35,732 nt of DNA from JARRNE01 sp963824085 (GTDB lineage: Bacteria > Pseudomonadota > Gammaproteobacteria > Chromatiales > Chromatiaceae), in assembly GCA_963824085.1 (NCBI GenBank), contig CAWGNT010000016.1, positions 1 to 35,732 of the forward strand. Reading direction: 5' to 3'. The notes under the pieces are model-generated. The model was given only the letters and a program-made list of their open reading frames with translations, was not told the origin of the DNA and did not search any database. Shown one piece after another: positions 34,090-35,732 of the stretch (its first letter is position 1; each line of letters opens with the position of its first letter). The position numbers and the translations under genes are program-made.

Positions 34090-35732
34090 TCAGGCCGAGC
34101 CGCCCAATGGAGCCAGCGACAGGATGAGGTCGTCCAGGTCCGCCCGGGTCTCCGGCGAGACTCGTCCCAGGAAGGCCAGCAGATCCTCCTGACGCGGCTG
34201 CCCGAAGACGAACCGATAGAGAGCGAGCCCGGTCTTCAGCCGCTTGACCTGGGCGACATCGCGGCTGAAGGCGACCAGCGGGATGCGACGCTCCACCGCC
34301 GCGCCCTCCGGGTGCTCGAAGATCCAGTAGGGCACCAGATCGCTGGTACCGGGCGCCTTGTCCCGTTGGCCAGCTCGAACAGACGCCGCCAAGGATCACC
34401 GCGACCGTCCCAGTCCCGGCCCCACTCACGGCGAAGTGCCGGGAGGCCATAGGCGCGTGCCAGGTTCTTGCGCACCGCGTGGCCCTTGTAGCGATGGACG
34501 CGGCCCTCGCGCTGTTCCAGGTCCACCGGGTTTGACGGCAGGTTCCAGTGCATGACGGCGTGGCACCAGGTATGGAAGTCAAGTCCCTCCTGGCCGATGG
34601 AGGTGGATGCAAGGACGAAGGGCCGGAAGGGCGAATTGAACGCGACGCGAACGGTCTCGGCCCGACTGAGGGTCTGGTCCGAGTCGTCCTTGAGTTCGCC
34701 GAAACGCAGCGCGAAGTGGCAGCGCATCCGAAACGGGGTAATCTCCGCCGCCCCCCGCGCGCCGTTGGCGCCACCTGATCGACGACCACCTGGGCGGTGC
34801 GGATGGACAGGGCCTCGCCCAGGGCCTCGGCGACCTTGTCGATGCGCTGGTCCGCGGCGGCACCAACCAACCCCAGGGACTCTTGCAGGACATGGACCTG
34901 TTCGTCCAGCAGGGCCTGAAGGTTGCCCTCCAGGCCGTGACGCAACGCCAGCCTCCAGTATGCCTCCGCGTTGCCTCCGCGGAGCAGGGCGATGGACTCG
35001 GGGGCATTGAACAAGCTGCGGAATCCGCCGGCGACGGTGGCGGCCCCGGCCAATAGGGCCGGATGGTCGAACGGCAGGTCGGGGGAGAGGCGGCCCAGGG
35101 CGCGCAGGGCGCAATTGCCGGGCCCCGCCAGGGCCAGCTCCGCCAGGACCCCGGCGAGGTCGGCGGGTGGTGGACCCAGAGGCGGGTCCAAGCGCCCAAC
35201 GGCCGCCTGGACCAACTGCTCGACGTGGTCCAGGAAGCGGGTATCGCCGTCGTCGCCCTTGGCGTCCAGGGCGCCCCACCCGTTCGGGTCGCGGCACCAG
35301 GCGATCAGGGGGCAGTCCGGTCGCTCCAGCAACACGGGGGCGGCCCAGTACCAACGCTCGTCCTCGCGCCCACCGGCGGCGGGCGCCACCCGGACCAGGA
35401 CGTGGCTCAGGGCCTCATGGATCAGCGCGGCCGCAGCACCGAGTAGCAGTTCCACATCCGCAGGTCCATCGTCCTTCCCCAGCCCCAGAGCCAGGGCCAA
35501 GGGATCGATGAGCCCGGCCAGGACCGGCGACGGCAGCATCAGGACCAGCGTGGGCATGCCCGTGAGACGCCCGGCACCGCCGTCCTGGGCGAACCGCAGC
35601 AGTGGGCGCAGACGGACATGGAGGTCGGTGCGCGTCGGCGAATCGCCCAACCCGGCGAGGGCGCGCCGCTCCGCCTCATAGGAGCAGAGGGTGGCGATGG
35701 CGTCGGGGACCATGTTCCACGACGAAAACACT
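34090..35732 (-). CDS. Superfamily 2 helicase, C-terminal half, runs off window (two apparent frameshifts)
   Basis: The gene enters from the right edge already in frame (VFSSWNMVPDAIATLCSYEA). Then come a middle region (FDHPALLAGAATVAGGFRSL, ALLDEQVHVLQESLGLVGAA), a shift near 34750 in a run of G/C, the second RecA lobe with FRPFVLASTSIGQEGLDFHT and motif VI DLEQREGRVHRYKGHAVRKN, another shift near 34366 (one missing C restores NRDKAPGTSDLVPYWIFEHP) and the end LLAFLGRVSPETRADLDDL. This is a DEAD/SNF2-like ATPase of the kind found in defence islands; the exact system cannot be named. Motif I would lie beyond the window. It is directly followed by the SMC-like gene and is the intact-length relative of the truncated copy at 25443. 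Confidence 0.8.

Overview
The window comes from a GC-rich bacterium. The protein families and the compact, ATGA-coupled gene style suggest a proteobacterium, probably gammaproteobacterial, but no marker gene fixes the taxon. No rRNA or tRNA gene was seen. Several genes in the right two thirds are split by single-base or dinucleotide shifts, often in homopolymers or GC runs, so part of the apparent gene breakage may be sequencing error.

Layout. (1) 1-8279, mixed accessory DNA: the end of an SNF2-family helicase, a CDGSH iron-sulfur protein flanked by integron-like boxes, a FRG-domain protein of the kind often seen in defence loci, an exported FG-GAP/VCBS repeat protein, and long stretches without convincing genes. 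(2) 8280-25418, a complete type III-A CRISPR-Cas locus on the plus strand: cas6, an NE0113-family CARF protein (ring-nuclease candidate), a 72-residue unrecognised protein, cas10, csm2, csm3, csm4, csm5 with a charged coiled-coil tail or partner, a degenerate two-repeat mini-array, a CARF-HEPN ribonuclease (Cas02710 family), a Card1/Can2-like CARF nuclease, then cas2, cas1, a second divergent Cas1-like gene and a second cas2, a leader, and an array of 37-base repeats. The array is interrupted by an IS200-type element and has a badly eroded middle followed by one perfect terminal repeat. (3) 25443-31071, minus strand: a 5'-truncated copy of a helicase gene, then a mobile-element replication module (dnaB, an O-like replication protein, a wHTH segment, alpA) and a P4-type tyrosine integrase. 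(4) 31072-35732: a gene-poor stretch, a decayed SMC-like ATPase (DUF3584-like) and the longer copy of the same helicase running off the end.

How the genes fit together. Cas6 should cut the array transcript inside the repeat, leaving an 8-base 5' handle AUUAAGAC. Csm1-5 would bind crRNA, cut target RNA through the Csm3 aspartate, and make cyclic oligoadenylate through the Cas10 GGDD palm. That signal could be read by three different CARF proteins here: a HEPN RNase, a PD-(D/E)xK nuclease, and an NE0113 protein that may degrade the messenger. The 72-residue protein sits between the NE0113 gene and cas10 and has one hydrophobic segment. The most unusual part is the adaptation module: an active-looking Cas1 coupled by an ATGA overlap to a Cas1-like paralogue that lacks recognisable catalytic Glu and His, with two different Cas2 proteins.
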